From positions 124,001 to 188,000 of the IMG/VR virus record IMGVR_UViG_3300017917_002434: a DNA stretch of 64,000 bases. One strand, given 5' to 3'. The stretch's first letter is position 1. Each line of letters opens with the position of its first letter. The notes beneath the pieces are model-generated. The model was given only the letters and a program-made list of their open reading frames with translations, ran no database searches and was not told the DNA's origin. Origin of the DNA: a virus. Made by a program: the position numbers and the translations under genes. Shown piece by piece: positions 10,601-19,338 of the stretch.

Positions 10601-13600
10601 ACAAATACACTGCCTTGATCCTTACCTAGGTAATCAAAATTTGGAGCAGAGACAAATAATCTTGTTCCGTCCTCACTTAATACTACTCTTTGACCGAACT
10701 CGTCCCCTGCTTCTAATTCAACTTGGTCTGCGTCAATAGTCTGTATTAAATTAAATGTTTCATTATCGGTTTTCTCATAGATGAAAACCGCTCCTGTCTT
10801 GCCTAGAGTCGAATCTGTATTTTCCTGCCATACAGAAGGTGTAAATTCTGGAATAGAATTAATATTATTAGCTAGGCAGTTATAATAGAAGGATCCTCTT
10901 CTTACTGTATCGCCTACAACATAGTTGATAGTGTTTTTCCATACACCTTTAAAATTTTCAAAATCTGCGGTATCGTTTTTAGGTGCCGATACAACAAGAA
11001 TTGATCCGTCTTTAGTAAAACTAGAAGAAGTACCGTATGCACTGCCGATATTTAAAAATTCAACATCGCCTTCAGCACCTTGTTGTATAGAAGAACCGTC
11101 ATCAGCATAGGCTAGTGCTGCTGGAAGTATACTGTTTGTTACTTCTGCTACTTCTTCCCAAGCACCGACGCCTGGTTGATTGTTAGGAATAGCAGGAATA
11201 TTTGACAGTGCTTGCCAATACGCAGAGCTGTACCAAACTTTGGCTCCGGCAGGATAATTTCTAGTTGAGGAATATATTCCTAAGAAATTAGGATCATCTA
11301 AGTGTTTCCAGCCTACTCCGTCAAATTTGTAAAGATAAGATCTTCCAGCGTCGTCTCTAGAACCCGGAGCTCCAACAACCATATAATAGGCTTCTTCAAC
11401 TCCGCCTAAAGTACTGCCGAGAATTCTAATCTGATCTCCAACATTGTATCTAGTGCCTGCTACATTGACAATAGCGGTATATCTCCCGCCTTCTCTTATA
11501 ATATCAAAGATAGCACCTTGACCTGGATCACTGACGTCTTCGCCTTGTAAATCGTTAAACTGTCTTTCTCCAGGAGTCGCAACTCCTGACCATGTTATAC
11601 CAGACGATGCTGTTCCTCTGAAGGAGAAATTATCAATAGCAGTCTGTGATGTAACGGCATTAACTCGAATAGTAACATCGTGTTCACCGTCTACTCCACC
11701 AAGTTCACTTCCTGGAATGACTATGATCGATCCAGCAACATATCTAATTTTATTTCCTACTAGATCCAAATCTGCCCATTCGACTGCGGCTTCGGCAAAT
11801 ACTGCACCCGTAACCTGTTCCCAATATTCTTGATCGGTTGGAAATATCGGCAAAGCAACTTCCCAGGTCGATGTCTCGGTAGGAAGAACTCCTGTATTCA
11901 ATCCAAGAGCCTTATAATAAGAAGTAGAGTTAGCAGGATATTTTACGATGTCGCCGGGCTGATAGGTTCGACTAGGATTCCATATTCCTAGGTCTACTCT
12001 AGTATCTTTGATACAGGCATACAATCTACCCGAATATCTAACTATACTTCTAGAAGAATAACCAAGGCCAGCATTAGTCCTTGTTACAGCATATCGCGAA
12101 CCCGACTTAGTAACTCTAAATGTAGCTTCCTCTATTGGCAGAATAGAATTAATACCTTTAATATTATTGTAAGTCGCCGAACCTACTATCTCGCCAGTTC
12201 CAGTAACAGCGGTTACAGTTATGATTAAATCATTAAATGGTGTAAGTCCTAATAAATTGCTACCGGTAATTTTTATTCTATCCCCAACAGCATATCTAGT
12301 TCCGCCAGTTCTTACTAACACATTGTAAGTATTATTTGTTTTTAATACATCAAATGTAGCATTAGATCCTGGCAAACTAATATCAACACCGCTTACGTTT
12401 GAGAATCTAGCATCTTCTAAACCGCTTTCTCCTTGTGCTGACACTTCTAATATTCCGCCTACACTATCTATTGCTGCGATTGTTAACGTAACGTCCCCAC
12501 TGGTTCCTTCAATGCCTTCTCTCTTAGATAGACTAATTATAGAAGCAAATTTTTCACCGTGGGCAGGTCTAGGACTTATAATCGTATGTCTAAGTTGATA
12601 TTGACTAAAAATTTGATCGTATTCAAATATTTCTAGAGCACCTTGTTGTCTATATCCTTGATTGACATCGAACAGTCCGATGCCTAATGGATTAGCTAGA
12701 TGTTCTGTAGCCGGTTTCCAGTTTTCGCTGTCAAGATTTATTGACGACCCGTCTCCAATAATTGTATTCTGTGCTTGCCATAATTTACCGGCATACAATA
12801 CTGTATCTCCCGGATTGTATGTAGCAGTAGGGCTGAATATCTCTCTGTAATTACTTGGAATATAAGAAACGTTAGGCGATCCTACCATCAGCCATCGACC
12901 ATCTTGGCTTGTAGCTAATACTTCTCCATAAGTTCCTAAAAATATAGGTCTTAGATTTGAATTAGGATTTAATACTTGTAAAGGTATTAAACCTTCTTCG
13001 CTTTGTCCGTATACTACTACAGCAGATTCTCTGATAACCTCACCGGCAGGTACAACTTGGCCCGGGTTAGACGAAATAATTTGATTTCTAGCTTCAACAA
13101 ATAAAACATCTTTACCAGATCCAGTTGGGAACGCAACTCCGTAATTAGCAACATCAATAGCCTTGTAGATGCGTCTCTTTTCTAAAACTTCCCATCTATC
13201 TTGACCATTGTTATCTAACCAAACTTTTGTTCCTTCTCTATAAGCAGCGAATCTGTCTGAAATTAAATCACTGTACTGCCCAACTCGTAGAGTTTCAAAT
13301 ATAGAAATTGTAGCGAAAGAACTTTCGTCGATTACTGGCTCCTCATCGAACCCTGCTATTTCTATGATAATAGTATTTGGATCTACAGCTTTAATTCTCC
13401 AAAAACCTTCTAAAAATTTTACATTATTAATTCCGATAATATCATCTACTTTTAATCCGTGTGGTTTGTTACATTCTAGAGTAACAGATGTAGTATCAAC
13501 AACTGCCACAGCACCTATAATAACATCGGTTATTGTATATCTTAAGACGGTCCATCCTACATTGTCAAAAGTTACCCATACTCGAGACCCGTCTTTCAGT

Positions 13601-16600
13601 TGGTTTATATCTAGAGCGTATAGATTATTTCGAGTTTTTACAATAAAATCTACATCTCCAGAATAAACATAACCAGCAGAAGATTCAGCTACAGAATAAG
13701 ACTTAGTAGGATAAGAATAATCAGGACCACCGATAGTAAAATCATTTGCTCCTGTTAAAATATAGTTCTGATAATTTGTTTTCGATAACCCACGACTATC
13801 TATAATAACAGGTTGTGGGTTTAATCTTATATCTTTCTGGTTTAAAGATATTTCCAATTCTTTAAATTGTGCTGATCCTCCGAACGATGACATCAAGAAT
13901 GCCCATTCTTCTTTCATTTCTACAGCGTCTTGATCTAGAGAACTTAGCTTATCAAATATTTTTGTGATAGAATTTTTTGTACCTTTCTCTTTTATAAAAC
14001 CTTGATAGATTCTAAACTGAGTAACTTCATCCTGTGCTAGGTCTTCTAAATATTCACGTTTCTGATATCCTATACTGTGTCTAGCTAATTCTTTTTCGGT
14101 ATCGTCAATACCTTGATATCCAAGTTCATAATAATCCTCGATTTGATTTATTTTGTAATCAAGATTAGCTAACAAGGAAGGCGTTGGAAATGAATCTAAT
14201 CTTTCCCAACTATTAAAATTAAAATCTTTAGATCCGGTTTGTGTGATTTTAGAAACATAATAATATTCTCTAAACTGTACAATATCGCCTAACTTATAAT
14301 CCTTAAAAGATTCCCAAAAATCAATATCTGCGGTATCAAAAATAAAACCCGGACTTGTATAATCGCCGTCCCAGTCGGTAGTTCTAAATCCTATTAACTT
14401 TATTCTATCTTGTCTATATCCAGGAGCTTTATCAAATATTACATCACCGAACATAGTTTTATCATTAAACACAGTCACGTGTTCTTTTTGTACAAAATTA
14501 ATTTTAGCGAAATAAATTCCGATTGCCTGTGCGTCTAAAGGCGATAATATAAATTCATTATAGCCGCGATAAATTTGTATGTCGCTCGCAGGTATCTTAG
14601 TACCGTCATTACTAAAAATATTATAATCGTAAAAACTATCTAACACATTATCTGCTACACTGCCTACGTTCGCGATCTTTAACAATGTGGCACCTGGACT
14701 TAATGTTATTAATGCTCCTACTGCCCAATTATGCGAAGTCCAGAACATGAATTCTCTAGCAGATAATACCCAGTCGTTAGGCTCTGATAATTCTTTATTA
14801 AATTCTTCAAATACTAATCCCTGATCTTTCAGCCATTCACTATAGCCTAATATTACATCTACAACTTGTTGGACTGTTGAAAAAATACTGTTATACGGAA
14901 CACGTTTCACTACAAGTTTATTAAATGTAGTTCTATTGATAGCAGTTACGTCATTGACGATCGGTAACGCAGGCAATGCTGTGAAGTTTTCATTTTGAAA
15001 AATATTAGCAGACACATGATTAGCTGTACAGCGATAAAATTGTCCTTGATATCTTACCAAAGAACCTTTTCCGTAATATTGTTCAGCGTCCCAATCTACA
15101 TATTTTTCACTAACTCCGCCTACTGATATAACAGGATCATCAACTCGTGTATATGGTTCATATGTATTAAAAAATGAATTTAATTTGTCATAGCCAAATA
15201 ATTTAAATCCCCCGTCTACCTTTTCAACTATCATACCAGAATAACTGATAGATTTAACTACAGAACTGGTGTTGAAAATAATTTGATAATCTTCCGGAGG
15301 AATAAACACCGCTGGAGATTTAGATGTAGGATTTTTACTGTCTAAAATATACTTCTGTCGTTGTTTTTCAACAAATCCGCCGACTCTGTGAGATATTTTT
15401 ACATTCATATTATCTATAATATTAGACAATACTGAAGTATTAACAGCGTTAAATTTAAGATAGTTTTGTATGTAAGTTAATAAACCAGAAGGCTGAGTCG
15501 TTGAACTCGAAAGGATAGTTTCTTTATCGATGAACTTTCCTGTATTTTTATCTATAGGTTGACCTAAAATATTCTTGTCGATTACATTTCGATCAAAATT
15601 CATCGATATAAATTCGAAAGGTGTCAATAACGAGGCTGCGGTAACTATAGAGAACGGATATAAGGAACTTCTACGCCACGAATTTTCTACAGGACCGTAA
15701 TCGCCAAATTGAAAATCTTCATTTATTCTGTTTAAAGAATAGTCTATAATAGCCGAAGCATCTTGAGGTGAAACTAGACCTCCGTGCTCATCTACGGGAA
15801 TATAATCTAAAAGACCTGGTCTTATAAATCTAGGATTTACTCCGCTGTTAGGGCCTTGACGAATTATACCTTGCTCTAAATCTTCCCACAATAATAGATT
15901 CCCTTTAGTGTAAGGAGCAGGACCATATTCGTCTTCCCACCATAAAGGTTTCTCACTAAACCCTAACATTTCCCAAGGATTTGTATGAGGTCTATCAGTA
16001 TCATATAAAAATTTATAGATACCCCTCCAGAATTGAGGAAGTTTTACTGTTTTGTTTCTATCTGTTGCTCTATAATAGGTATATGAAAAAGGATTTTCGG
16101 CCTGATATATTTCATTTTTATAAATGTCTATACCTAGATTATTTGCCCATTTTAAAAAATCAGTTTCTATTACAGTATCTACTACATCTACTCCATAAGT
16201 TGCCTGTCCATGATAACCTTTAAACAGTTTATCTACATCAAAAAAAGCAGGATCATATTTGATCTTAATGTTATTGTAAATTCTTTTTTCTAATTCTAAA
16301 ATTGCGTCGTCCCTGAGATCTCCAAAAGCTATTGTAATGCTTCCGTCGTGTCCCTGGATTACATCTACCGGATTTAATAACGTAGTATCTAAATACAGCC
16401 TCGGAGTAAATTTTTTATACAGGCCTAACTTAGTTGGTGTTTCAGGAATAAAGTTATATGCTGTACTTAAATATTCTCTAATTTCAATCTTATCATTTTC
16501 ATTTAGGTCTATTAATAATTTTACGAAACCAAAAGTAGAGTCGAAAATATAATCGAAACCGTGGAGTAACTGATTGTCGTTTACATACACATAAACCGCA

Positions 16601-19338
16601 CGAGACGAATTTGTATCTAAATCAAATTTTTCATTTAAGGCAAAAGTCTTTATTCCTTCATCTTCAACAACATAATTAATAGTTCTGTAAGCACCACTTC
16701 CTATCATATCCGAAGTAGCGTAAGGAAAGTCGATAACATTAGATTTTGACATTGTATCTAAAATTTTATCAACGAATTCGACAATACTTCTCTGATCGTA
16801 ATCTAATTCGCTTGCTAGAGAAATAAAATTATTTTTAAATTTTTCATATTCATTAGCGGCGTGTCTAATTGATTTAACAATGTTAATGTCTTTATCGCAC
16901 AGCAGCGGAAATGCTAAAATTCCCAAGCTGGCTCTCTTCATAAATCTTGAACCGTTCTGTCTATAATTAGATATGTCTCTAATATTGCTAGCACCAGGAA
17001 AATCACCTTGAAAGTCTGTGTCTACTTCGATCATAGTTCTTAAATGATCGTTAGCCTGACCTAGCGTAAATTGTTCTATGTTTTCGTTAAGAGGATTTTT
17101 TTCTAATGAGTTAGGAATTTCATAATATCCTAAATTAGGTTCATCAGTAGTAAAAATTTTTAACGTCAGTGTGTCGCCTGCTCGAAAAGTCTGATTAAAA
17201 ACAAAAGTTCTAGTTTCTACTTCAAAAACGCTAGTAAAGTCAGTAGTAATTTTTTTACCGTTAATATAAAACAAAATATGTTCAGTGGCGTTTCCTGACC
17301 ATAGGCAGGCAGACGACGTTACGGTATTTGTATCATTCTCTATAACGAATGTTTCGAGGATAGGCTGTCTAAGATTAGGATTAGTTTTTATCCAGCCGTT
17401 AAAATATTCTTCAGATTCGTAATTTCTATAAAATCCCGACGATGATGATTTTTTTATCGTTTGACCTGTTTGTTGATATAAAAAAGATTCTTTTTCAAAA
17501 TCAAATTCAAAAAGAATATCGCCGGAATTATTAATATTCAGATAAGACAACGGAAATCCTAACTCGTTGTCTACACGACCGTTTCCTTTTTTATAACTGA
17601 TTAATTCACTTCCGATAAATGTTGATGTTTCATATTTTTGATTGTCTGAAAAAGAAACGCCGTCGTTGTCAAATAAATCAAATAAAGGAGATTGATTAAT
17701 CGCTGTTTTTGTTTGGCTTCGGACCCATCTTTCTCCATCATAGTGAAACATTCTGCCTTTGTTAGATATACTGCCTTTGGCTACAATTACCGTTTCACCT
17801 AAGCTGGGGGCTGAATCATCAGTTTCTACCAAGCTAATTTGAATTCTATTTAAAGTATTGGTACTTGTCTGAACTGTTATAAATTTAACTTGGAAAATTT
17901 TATCTTTTACGAAAGGATCAGAATCATTAACAAATAAAACTCTATCGCCGTCTTGTACTGATTGCCCGTCGATATTATAACCAGCAGATCCTTCTATCGT
18001 AGAAAATACATCCTTAGTAAAATCATCGATTAAATCTACAGTCTTTTTAGGTTTAGATCCATGATTATAAAGTTGAATATTCGGAAGGAATTCTATAATA
18101 GGTCGTTTAGCTCTATCATTTTCTGACAGCGATGGAGGTACTCCGTTAATGCTGGCAGCATATTGAATAACATCTCTATGGAACCATCTGTTGTAACGTG
18201 TCCATGGATTTTTATCTCTGCTACTTCTGTTAATTGTTATGTAATCTTTCTGGGTAGGATATGTAGAAGCATCGTCAAATGGCTGAGTATCAAATCCCCC
18301 ATCGTCAAATGTAATTTCTATGTCAGTTACTGCGATAGGAGGAATTTCTAATTCAGCAAAATTAACTAGACGAATAGATTCTCCCACTCCCTCAACTAAC
18401 CAAAGAGAATCTTTGTATATTGCCGGTTCTACTCTTCCTATAAACTGAACTTTTAAACCATTCGTGAAAACTATATTATTTGAGCTTGTGTAGTTAAGTT
18501 TACCAAGGATTTCTTTTTCAACATCAATAAAAGTATTTTCTGTCACTGACGCTATGACAAAACTTCCCACACGATTTATATTATTTTCGCTTTGATAATA
18601 AAGCATGTCGGGAGCATCTAGAGGAACTTCGAAAGTTATTGTTCCAACTTCTATTCCGTTATTAGTCACACCCTTGTTGTAGTTTTCTTGATTACCTTTT
18701 AAATTTCCAGATCTGATAAGGAACGGATCACCGGGACTGTTGACATCGAAAATATATGTCTGACCTCTGTATAGAGTTATCTGAGGATTTCTTTTTAATC
18801 CGTCAGGATAAAACAACCATTCATTCTGTCCATCGGATCTAACTCGATATTTAGAAATTACTTCTTCTGATTGTCCGGCTACGGAAACTGTCTCCGGACC
18901 GACTGGTAGCCAATAATATTCTCTGTAGTTTATAAACTTATCCCAATCGATAGGAGGATTCCAACTATATTGTTCTTGATATGTCGCTAGATCATCTCTT
19001 TCAGATTGATTGTTAAAAAACTTTAGTTGATTTTTTAGATCGATATAGTCATAAATTTTATTAACTTTTTGATTACTTTCTATCACCACAGCTGGTTCTA
19101 GTTGATACGACGATCTTAATGATTTTTCTACATCGAGATAAATGTCAGTACTGTTATAAGTTTTTCCGTAACGTCTTCCGACAAATCCGCTGAGTCTTTC
19201 TAACGCACCAGGTTGTACTAAAGCATCTAATGTACTAGATAAAAATTTATCATTAGTATTAGTTTTAAAAATTTCAGGAAGAAGTTCAACAGTTCTTCTT
19301 ACTGGTAATTCGCTTTTCTTAAAAATTTTGTTTGACAT
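4666..19338 (-). CDS. Giant 4,890-residue baseplate-region structural protein
   Basis: One uninterrupted frame of 4,890 residues, the largest gene here. Its ATG overlaps the gp6 stop (TAATG), and by order (gp25, gp6, this) it sits where T4 has gp7 and gp8. No overall match is recognised. Visible modules (rough residues): at least six segments of the type W..Y..GD.V.Y.G..Y.A near 1423, 1686, 2186, 2466, 2700 and 2812, resembling chitin/carbohydrate-binding modules of family 5/12; FG-GAP-like blades ('SQDGRWLMVGSPN', 'KDGSILVVSAPKN', 'SEDGTRLFVSAPN', 'SPDGITLAISAEG') between about 2140 and 3030, suggesting a beta-propeller; 'GxGYTSxPTVxIVG' repeats near 3450-3490 and 3810-3890; and a C-terminal run of fibre-like beta domains with 'VYVNG'-type motifs. 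Possible roles are wedge scaffold, side fibre or saccharide binding. Structural role is inferred from context. Confidence 0.85.
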   Translation of the reverse strand: MSNKIFKKSELPVRRTVELLPEIFKTNTNDKFLSSTLDALVQPGALERLSGFVGRRYGKTYNSTDIYLDVEKSLRSSYQLEPAVVIESNQKVNKIYDYIDLKNQLKFFNNQSERDDLATYQEQYSWNPPIDWDKFINYREYYWLPVGPETVSVAGQSEEVISKYRVRSDGQNEWLFYPDGLKRNPQITLYRGQTYIFDVNSPGDPFLIRSGNLKGNQENYNKGVTNNGIEVGTITFEVPLDAPDMLYYQSENNINRVGSFVIASVTENTFIDVEKEILGKLNYTSSNNIVFTNGLKVQFIGRVEPAIYKDSLWLVEGVGESIRLVNFAELEIPPIAVTDIEITFDDGGFDTQPFDDASTYPTQKDYITINRSSRDKNPWTRYNRWFHRDVIQYAASINGVPPSLSENDRAKRPIIEFLPNIQLYNHGSKPKKTVDLIDDFTKDVFSTIEGSAGYNIDGQSVQDGDRVLFVNDSDPFVKDKIFQVKFITVQTSTNTLNRIQISLVETDDSAPSLGETVIVAKGSISNKGRMFHYDGERWVRSQTKTAINQSPLFDLFDNDGVSFSDNQKYETSTFIGSELISYKKGNGRVDNELGFPLSYLNINNSGDILFEFDFEKESFLYQQTGQTIKKSSSSGFYRNYESEEYFNGWIKTNPNLRQPILETFVIENDTNTVTSSACLWSGNATEHILFYINGKKITTDFTSVFEVETRTFVFNQTFRAGDTLTLKIFTTDEPNLGYYEIPNSLEKNPLNENIEQFTLGQANDHLRTMIEVDTDFQGDFPGASNIRDISNYRQNGSRFMKRASLGILAFPLLCDKDINIVKSIRHAANEYEKFKNNFISLASELDYDQRSIVEFVDKILDTMSKSNVIDFPYATSDMIGSGAYRTINYVVEDEGIKTFALNEKFDLDTNSSRAVYVYVNDNQLLHGFDYIFDSTFGFVKLLIDLNENDKIEIREYLSTAYNFIPETPTKLGLYKKFTPRLYLDTTLLNPVDVIQGHDGSITIAFGDLRDDAILELEKRIYNNIKIKYDPAFFDVDKLFKGYHGQATYGVDVVDTVIETDFLKWANNLGIDIYKNEIYQAENPFSYTYYRATDRNKTVKLPQFWRGIYKFLYDTDRPHTNPWEMLGFSEKPLWWEDEYGPAPYTKGNLLLWEDLEQGIIRQGPNSGVNPRFIRPGLLDYIPVDEHGGLVSPQDASAIIDYSLNRINEDFQFGDYGPVENSWRRSSLYPFSIVTAASLLTPFEFISMNFDRNVIDKNILGQPIDKNTGKFIDKETILSSSTTQPSGLLTYIQNYLKFNAVNTSVLSNIIDNMNVKISHRVGGFVEKQRQKYILDSKNPTSKSPAVFIPPEDYQIIFNTSSVVKSISYSGMIVEKVDGGFKLFGYDKLNSFFNTYEPYTRVDDPVISVGGVSEKYVDWDAEQYYGKGSLVRYQGQFYRCTANHVSANIFQNENFTALPALPIVNDVTAINRTTFNKLVVKRVPYNSIFSTVQQVVDVILGYSEWLKDQGLVFEEFNKELSEPNDWVLSAREFMFWTSHNWAVGALITLSPGATLLKIANVGSVADNVLDSFYDYNIFSNDGTKIPASDIQIYRGYNEFILSPLDAQAIGIYFAKINFVQKEHVTVFNDKTMFGDVIFDKAPGYRQDRIKLIGFRTTDWDGDYTSPGFIFDTADIDFWESFKDYKLGDIVQFREYYYVSKITQTGSKDFNFNSWERLDSFPTPSLLANLDYKINQIEDYYELGYQGIDDTEKELARHSIGYQKREYLEDLAQDEVTQFRIYQGFIKEKGTKNSITKIFDKLSSLDQDAVEMKEEWAFLMSSFGGSAQFKELEISLNQKDIRLNPQPVIIDSRGLSKTNYQNYILTGANDFTIGGPDYSYPTKSYSVAESSAGYVYSGDVDFIVKTRNNLYALDINQLKDGSRVWVTFDNVGWTVLRYTITDVIIGAVAVVDTTSVTLECNKPHGLKVDDIIGINNVKFLEGFWRIKAVDPNTIIIEIAGFDEEPVIDESSFATISIFETLRVGQYSDLISDRFAAYREGTKVWLDNNGQDRWEVLEKRRIYKAIDVANYGVAFPTGSGKDVLFVEARNQIISSNPGQVVPAGEVIRESAVVVYGQSEEGLIPLQVLNPNSNLRPIFLGTYGEVLATSQDGRWLMVGSPNVSYIPSNYREIFSPTATYNPGDTVLYAGKLWQAQNTIIGDGSSINLDSENWKPATEHLANPLGIGLFDVNQGYRQQGALEIFEYDQIFSQYQLRHTIISPRPAHGEKFASIISLSKREGIEGTSGDVTLTIAAIDSVGGILEVSAQGESGLEDARFSNVSGVDISLPGSNATFDVLKTNNTYNVLVRTGGTRYAVGDRIKITGSNLLGLTPFNDLIITVTAVTGTGEIVGSATYNNIKGINSILPIEEATFRVTKSGSRYAVTRTNAGLGYSSRSIVRYSGRLYACIKDTRVDLGIWNPSRTYQPGDIVKYPANSTSYYKALGLNTGVLPTETSTWEVALPIFPTDQEYWEQVTGAVFAEAAVEWADLDLVGNKIRYVAGSIIVIPGSELGGVDGEHDVTIRVNAVTSQTAIDNFSFRGTASSGITWSGVATPGERQFNDLQGEDVSDPGQGAIFDIIREGGRYTAIVNVAGTRYNVGDQIRILGSTLGGVEEAYYMVVGAPGSRDDAGRSYLYKFDGVGWKHLDDPNFLGIYSSTRNYPAGAKVWYSSAYWQALSNIPAIPNNQPGVGAWEEVAEVTNSILPAALAYADDGSSIQQGAEGDVEFLNIGSAYGTSSSFTKDGSILVVSAPKNDTADFENFKGVWKNTINYVVGDTVRRGSFYYNCLANNINSIPEFTPSVWQENTDSTLGKTGAVFIYEKTDNETFNLIQTIDADQVELEAGDEFGQRVVLSEDGTRLFVSAPNFDYLGKDQGSVFVFDKTPIGFVLKQKLNGIIMEPGERFGSNLSISPDGITLAISAEGAASYKTTIFDSGDTAYDRFLTRFRDSQGKTGKVYVYTNYTGSFVLSEILDQGLNTDEDFGRGLSVSNNSIIVGSPSFVSEDPAFEAIRIGRLQKFDKIPGAKPWFTIKQQDDQVNIDLLKNFSFYDKFNNVKIADIDIIDPYKGKILSVADQYIDYKTSFDPAIYSVGDENSATDAGQSWQSDKVGTTWWDLSSVKWTLYEQNTLAFRNGNWGTAAVGSSVDVYEWVESPLTPSEWNSITGTSEAFAQGISGTALYGNNTNYSIRTILDVNTGSPIGRTYYYWVKNKTTIPETSDRLLSVNEIANYISNPTSAGIPYAVLTSKNTFSLVNTSSVIDDDEFLVNIQFYNEEKEINLVHNEYQLLAEGTLDLPNKELENKWIDSLIGEDIAGQSVPDRKLPEKLRYGISSRPRQSMFINRNKAVNLVIDYINSVLKKKPFAEIIDYRNLNLKDEMPSTFSKLYDQTLVSEKELRFIATSKIKTARLKANIVNGHINTVDVLDGGYGYKSPPDIKIVGSGTGAKLQPVLDNRGTISRVDVINQGKKYLTASLIVRPFAVLVETDSTVNNFWSIYSLDEKNKEFYRSATQAYDTKKFWKKVDWWLPPFNEKSKVKKTIAGLYEEAGVDLSIGDLLRLENYGVGGWAVLERVDSTEADIAGKYKLVGRKLGTIEIINGFYNTDVESTGYDLSQAFDSNKYDTSASTEFRNILTAIKEDIFKEDLAVEWNKLFFVSLRYVFSEQLYVDWAFKTSFVNAVHNVGNLEQKINYKNDNLSSYQSYIEEVKPYRTKIRNFVSKYFNLESANQLTTDFDLPPVWNSETNSINVITPNSNQLLQYPWKLWVDNNHYSVIDIKIVNPGKNYTSVPKIVFEGGGGTGAQAQAYISTGKISKIIVTDPGRGYTSAPTVMIVGGVGSELQNAARAVAIIGDSKVRTFDMKMKFDRISKEPKFKSYSFKEKFEETETFTASAKQTTYRLKYPLSVDRSTITVTLNGSRLLSSQYSITVTEEVINSKTELIGRLILNSAPEANSIVIIKYQKNDEILDSLNRIDKYYKPLPGQAGVEKTRVDESETSEVVSDYSQLITGIDYGGTIVQGATFDVGAGWDALPWFTEGWDSSEVNETDFYFLVDGSTTSVTLPEVPKQNININVYVKRVLTGKTVRLDFETYDEYQLGDSSYTGEIPPATAIMNTFIGDGSTASVIIPQTANLEAGDLLIFRPSTSDGSLVIGGRNSIDAYISGGSLSGMSAYATATGTTAAEIVLDGDRLISPEQVPAPEENIPGQVLESLSIKVFHSSRSGSSPIKSKIYIGDGTTVLFDVGQRIIEKTNVIVYVDKFKKSIDTEFVILPETNSIRFIGTAPAINSVIEIFTMGPGGRGILDYREFVGTGNDRYFITGADFDETVTVFASVNNQPVDVGFINSDQLTDTENKTLVEFGVAPALGTKIILIALSTADRPLVKINHVELTLDDSIREYAIPTFSGLDLDPAGDMIVELNGQLLRTVETTYKIYDGNNSVQIGVDTPRAPGSVIFTDLKVFVDDQLKTFGIDFTFTSENNTVTFIKPIAMGSTIRIEDSSGRQYFINDTNIVLEQFTPFSTGDTLSITWFERYTELDILKDEFVGGKTSFSLQRELPGISYVWVYKNGIRLTPDIDFYVELPRTVYLRQDTDETDIIETISFGDLLYKEPLSFELFKDVLNRNHYNRFRITDLKLDSVLNYYDDEIKMVDASTLPNPSKDQPGIITIQGEKIQYFEKSGNTLRNIKRGMFGTAIKESYPKNTIVVDTGYLEYVPYQESQTKEDFVSDGTSLFVGPLTFVPEKTDITNWFRATIPSNFGRCDNIEVFVGGRRLRKDSTKIYDPTVGAYSPAGDVEVEAEFSVDGIGENIRLTVPVPAGTRITVIRRQGRLWYDRGIDTATTGQGLSYSKTAIAKFLQNSSTKLP

